Positions 20,401 through 24,408 of a stretch of 24,408 bases of DNA are shown piece by piece; within the stretch, counting starts at the first letter, position 1; every line of letters starts with the position of its first letter. The translations under genes were made by a program, and so were the position numbers. Under the pieces are notes generated by a model. The model saw only the letters and a program-made list of their open reading frames with translations. It searched no databases and was not told the origin of the DNA. Source of the stretch: Rhizophlyctis rosea (Eukaryota; Chytridiomycota; Chytridiomycetes; Rhizophlyctidales; Rhizophlyctidaceae); NCBI GenBank assembly GCA_027596075.1, contig JADGJC010000388.1, positions 9,479 to 33,886 on the forward strand. Reading direction: 5' to 3'.

Positions 20401-23400
20401 CCACCAACTTCTTCCACGTCGTCCAACACCTGGCGAAGGAAGTCCCGAGCTTCAACAAGGCGGCCGCATCGATCGTCGTTCCCGGCCTCGCGGAGAAACT
20501 GGGCGACATGAAAGTCAAGAAGGCCGCTGGTGATTGCTTGACGGCTGTTGCGGAGACGACGTCGTTGCAATATGTGCTTGCTAATTGTAAGTGCGCCAAC
20601 CTTGACTGCTCCAAATGCCGACGGGAGCTCATAGATTTTTGGCTACAGCGTACGACGTCATCAAGAAGCAAAAAGCTCCCAAAGTTATCGCCGACTCGCT
20701 CATGTGGATCCAGCAGACCTTACTCGAATTCGGTACCGCTGGGGTCGCGTTGAGGGACATTATCGACTTTGCCAAATGGGCTATCGGCAACACCAACCAG
20801 GCCGTGAGGACGAATGCGATCACGGTGCTGGGGACTGTGAGGATGTTTGCTGGGCCTGGTTAGTACTGAAAACTTTCCACTCCATTTTTTCGGTATTCTT
20901 AATTGATGATGATCAAAAATCAGATATCCGCTCATTCGTGCAAGACGTCAACCCGCAGACGCTGGCATTGATTGACGCGGAGTTTGAGAAGGCGGCGGCG
21001 AAAGCTCCGCCTCAGCCGTCGAAATCGTCGAAGGCGACAGAGGGAGATGTGGCGGCTGACCCGACGGATGATTTGTTCCCGAGGGTGGATATTAGTGGAC
21101 AGATTACGCATAAGATTATTGAGGTATTGTGGTTGCGAGTGGTCAATTTGGGAGATTGTGAATGGGGAGCTGATGTAGTTCATTTGTATTGGAAGGAATT
21201 GGGCGATGCCAATTGGAAGGTGCGGAAGGATGCGTTGGATGAGGTGTTGAGGATTGTTGAGGCGACGAATAAGAGGATTAAGCCCAACCTTGGTGAGTCC
21301 GAATATTAAACTGTCTGTTGATGAATGAAACTGAACCTTGTTTTAGGCAACGAATTGATGCCGGCCCTCAAAGGAAGACTCAACGACAGCAACCGCAATC
21401 TGGCCATCAACGCCGTCGAACTGTGCGGCATCCTTGCCACAGCCATGGGCAAGCCGTTCGAAAAGCAGGTCCGCACAGTCATTGGGCCCATGACTTCGCT
21501 TCTGGCCGATCAGAAAGCTCATGTGCGCGGAGCCGCATTGTCAGCACTGGACAAGGTGTATGAGGCGTGTGGATTGGATGCGCTCATCTCGTCGTTTGCG
21601 AGCTCGTTGATGCCTGATCAACCGCAACTGAGGAAGGATCTTTTGAAGTGGTTGGCGGATCAGTTGGAAAAGACCAAAGACGCGTTGCCGGATTTGAGTT
21701 CGATGGTCCACCCGATTTTGCTGTGTCTGCAGGACCGGAACGCCGAAGTGCGGAAGTCGGCGCAAACGATCTTGGCGTTTGTTGCGCAGCAGGTCAAACC
21801 GGACATCATTCGCGAGAAGTGCGGGGATCTGTTCAAGGGTGCTGCGCTTGCGAGTGTGATTCCTTTTGTTGATGCTTTACCTGGAGCAGCCAGGGCGGCC
21901 CCCGCAGCAGCTCCTGCAGCTTCCGCACGACCAGGCACGCCGAAACGGGCGGGACCAGGCGCGGCAGGCGGATCGAACGGCCTACCTCTCCCGAAAAGCA
22001 AGCTCCCACCCGGCATGAAAGCCCGACCCGGCAGTCTCGCCACCACCCTCTCCCTCAAAAAAGACCTCCCGCCCACCGAAGAAACACCCAGCCCCTCCAC
22101 CGGCTTCCGCGACGCCCCGATCCTTACCTCCGACCCCAAAGCCAAAGACCTCCGCGCCGCCTCCGACAAAGGCATGCAAAAATGGACCTTCGACTCCCCA
22201 CGCCGCGAACTCATCGACTTCCTCGAAGAACAATGTTCCCCACACTTTGCCTCCGAAGTCCACGCCTGGATGTTCTCCACCGACCACTACAAAGAGAAGG
22301 ATTACCTCTCCGCCCTTTCTGCGATCGACGAACCCATCAACCCATCTCTTAATGTCAACACGGTTGAGTTGTTTGGGTTGGATCAAAGGGAGTTGAGAGC
22401 TCGCTATGTTGCAAATGTGGATTTGGTGTTGAAGTATATTACGTTGAGGTTTTTTGATACGAATACGAGCATGTTGATTAAGTGTTTGGATGTGTTGGAG
22501 CATTTGTTTAATGTTTTGGATGAGGAGGGGTTGTATTTGGGGGATTATGAGGCTGGGTGTTTTTTGCCGTTTTTTATTGCTAAGGTGGGTTCTTATCGTT
22601 GTTGGCGAGCGGGTTTTGGGTTGCCCGGTTTTGGATGCCGCCTTTTGATCTTTTGACTGATTCGGTCGTGGTTTTGTTTTATCAGGCTGGAGATAACAAG
22701 GAAACCATGCGCGCCAAGATCCGTGGGATTTTGAAGCAGATCGCGAGGATTTACCCGGCGTCGAAGCTGTTCTCGTACCTCCTCCGAGGCATTGAGTCGA
22801 AGAACTCCCGCACGCGGACGGAATGCTTGGAAGAGCTGGCGTCGCTTATCCAGCGATTCGGTGTGAGCGTCTGCGCTCCGTCTAAAGCGTTCCCTATCAT
22901 TGCCAGCCAGTTGGCGGATCGGGACGCGGGAGTGAGGAACGGGGCTTTGAGCGCCATTACGCAGGCGTATTTGTTGGTTGGGAGTGGGGTTTGGAAGTAT
23001 ATTGGCAAGATTAGCGAGAAGGATAAGAGTTTGGTTGAGGAGAGGTTGAAGCGGTTGCCTCCTGGTGCGGCGCAGGCGGCGGCGGCAACGGCGGCGAAGG
23101 CGGGTGGTGGTGGTGGGGAGAGGGATACGAGGAGAATTGGGGGACTTGCTGGGACGGCTGGGGTTGGAGTTGGGGATGAGGGTGTTGGGGAGAGGTTGCC
23201 GCCTGGATCCCCCGGGATGAAAAGGAGTGTTGTTTCGGCGGCTTCGGCGAACGGTCCGGCGGGGATCAGGAAGGAGTTCAGCCTGGATTTGGATAAGCTT
23301 GACATGCCGTCCCGGGCACAGCAGCAGTCCTTCCGCCCACAGCAACGGTCGGTGTCGGCCGCATCGGCAACGAGCTACGCAAGCGGACGAACCGCCCTCA

Positions 23401-24408
23401 CATCCGAAGACCGCGCCTTCTCCGTCTCCATGGACGTCATCATGACCCAAGTCATCTCCACAGACCCCACCCTGGCAATCGACGGCGTAAAACAACTCGA
23501 GAAAATCATCGCTTCCTCGACCGAACTCGCCCTCCCGCACGTCAACGAAATCGTACCTGGCCTCACGCTCCAAATCCGGTTGGCATTCACAGCATCGGAC
23601 GTGACGAGTGCGGGAGTATCGAGGCTTTGCAAGCATTTGATCAATGTGCTTGTGCAGATTTTCAGTGTTCCGGAGTTGGCGAGAGCGTTAGGGAAGGGGG
23701 AATTGCATACGTGTATTTTTGAGCTTTTGCATCGGTTGTTGGATCCGGTGCTCCAGCAGTTGGATCAGGGGCAGCAGCTTGCGAGGGCGTTGAATATGTT
23801 GATGGTCAGAGTGTTGGATAATGCGGGGAGGAATGATTGCTTTAGGTGAGTTTTACTATTGGTGTTCCGCTGCTCTGATGGTGTCCACGTGAATACTGAC
23901 TATTCTGGATAGCATTCTTCTGGACATTCTGGCGAAATCGTCCATGTCGATGCGCAACCTCCCCGCGGATCAACTGGAAACGCACTCCAAGTTCACCGAG
24001 CTGGCGATGAAGTGCGTCTGGAAGATGACCAAAGTCATCTCCAAGCTCCTCCAAGAAAAGCAACTGGCAGCCGACCGTCTCCTCCTAGACGTCCACACCT
24101 TCCTCCTCGCCCTCCCACCCTCAGAATGGAAGCGACGCACGGCGGAAAAAGTGATTCCGAACGCCGACATGCCGTTCCGGACGGTGAAGACCATCCTGCA
24201 TGAGCTTGTGAACAGTTTGGGGGAGGGAGTGTTGGGGGAGTGCGGGTTGATTGCTGATCCTGGGAGAAGCCATGCGGTTAGTTATTTGAAGCAGATGTTG
24301 CAGACGGAGAGGAAGAGGAGTTTGGGAAGGGGGGAGGGGGCTGGGAGTGGGAGGGGGAGTGAGGGGGAGAGTCCGACGCCTAGTGATGGGGCGGGGAGTG
24401 AGGGGAGT
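17465..24408 (+). CDS. XMAP215/ch-TOG/Stu2 microtubule polymerase, five TOG domains, 3' end outside window
   Basis: This protein binds tubulin dimers through TOG domains and adds them to microtubule plus ends; it acts at spindle poles and kinetochores. Exon starts: 17465, 17586, 17844, 18038, 18177, 18331, 18474, 18656, 18840, 19025, 19283, 19499, 19809, 19955, 20221, 20397, 20649, 20924, 21196, 21347, 22686, 23913. In all, 1864 codons are visible and every phase closes. TOG1 is at about 15-235 (VWKARLGAYE), TOG2 about 270-510 (KWKERKEALDALLALL), TOG3 about 590-810 (NWKVRLAAVQDIL), TOG4 about 845-1085 (NWKVRKDALDEVL) and TOG5 about 1175-1430 (begins MQKWTFDSPRRELIDFLEEQ). A basic Ser/Pro linker follows, then a C-terminal helical domain from about 1552 that ends in a Gly/Ser/Glu-rich tail at the window edge. 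The length matches animal and plant members (about 2000 aa), not two-TOG yeast proteins. Early exons are short; exons 20 and 21 exceed 1.1 kb. Confidence 0.95.
19217..19282 (+). other. In-frame, stop-free 66-nt intron of the XMAP215 gene (likely)
   Basis: GTGGGT..CCACAG, 66 nt, with no in-frame stop, so the open frame runs through it. Removal joins ALDAVFAS to VTIAEIVEDV, which matches the continuous helix of TOG2 in relatives; retention would insert 22 residues into that conserved helix pair. Confidence 0.75.
21124..21195 (+). other. In-frame, stop-free 72-nt intron of the XMAP215 gene (likely)
   Basis: GTATTG..GGAAG, 72 nt, with an AGCTGATG branch-like site about 25 nt before the acceptor and no in-frame stop. 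Removal joins ITHKIIE to ELGDANWKVRKDAL, the expected start of TOG4. The acceptor is AAG, which is less usual but is also seen in the Gln-rich gene of this window. Confidence 0.75.

Overview
This is nuclear DNA of an intron-rich fungus, most likely an early-diverging zoosporic lineage such as a chytrid. The evidence is: many short introns (54-101 nt, two outliers) with GT..YAG ends and CTRAY or CTGAC branch sites; five-TOG XMAP215 architecture, which yeasts and other Dikarya have reduced to two TOGs; and an MT-A70 methyltransferase. A run of ten N at 11748-11757 shows a draft assembly. The species cannot be named from sequence alone.

Layout. 1-1335 holds no supported gene. 1336-4528 (minus) is an eight-exon F-box/leucine-rich-repeat protein of 921 aa. 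It shares a divergent promoter region (4529-5476, paired CCAAT boxes and a CRE-like site) with an eleven-exon MT-A70 family methyltransferase of about 490 aa at 5477-7817 (plus). 7818-13477 is a 5.66-kb gene-poor stretch. It holds the assembly gap, a possible minus-strand gene (11115-11501 and upstream), an isolated TATA/CCAAT promoter near 12.05 kb, a diverged 110-bp tandem repeat, and a long minus-strand open frame that could encode a small secreted Cys-rich protein. 13478-14290 (plus) is TRAPPC2L/Tca17, a TRAPP subunit of 161 aa. Converging on it is a Gln-rich protein of 580 aa (14656-16613, minus), whose C-terminus may be a GLTSCR1-type SWI/SNF-associated domain. 17465-24408 (plus) is the microtubule polymerase XMAP215/Stu2/ch-TOG: 22 exons and 1864 codons in the window, running off the right edge.

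The genes do not form one pathway. They are separate housekeeping and regulatory genes: protein turnover, nucleic-acid adenine methylation, vesicle tethering, probable chromatin or transcription, and microtubule dynamics.

The most unusual whole-window signal is base-composition mosaicism. Blocks of roughly 100-500 bp alternate between strongly A+C-rich and strongly G+T-rich on the same strand. They run through exons and introns alike and switch inside single genes. Other points worth a second look are the MT-A70 catalytic motif DPPL in place of DPPW, three stop-free introns with lengths divisible by three, and the unassigned signals in the gene-poor stretch. All exon models were built by eye from splice signals and frame continuity, with no transcript evidence.
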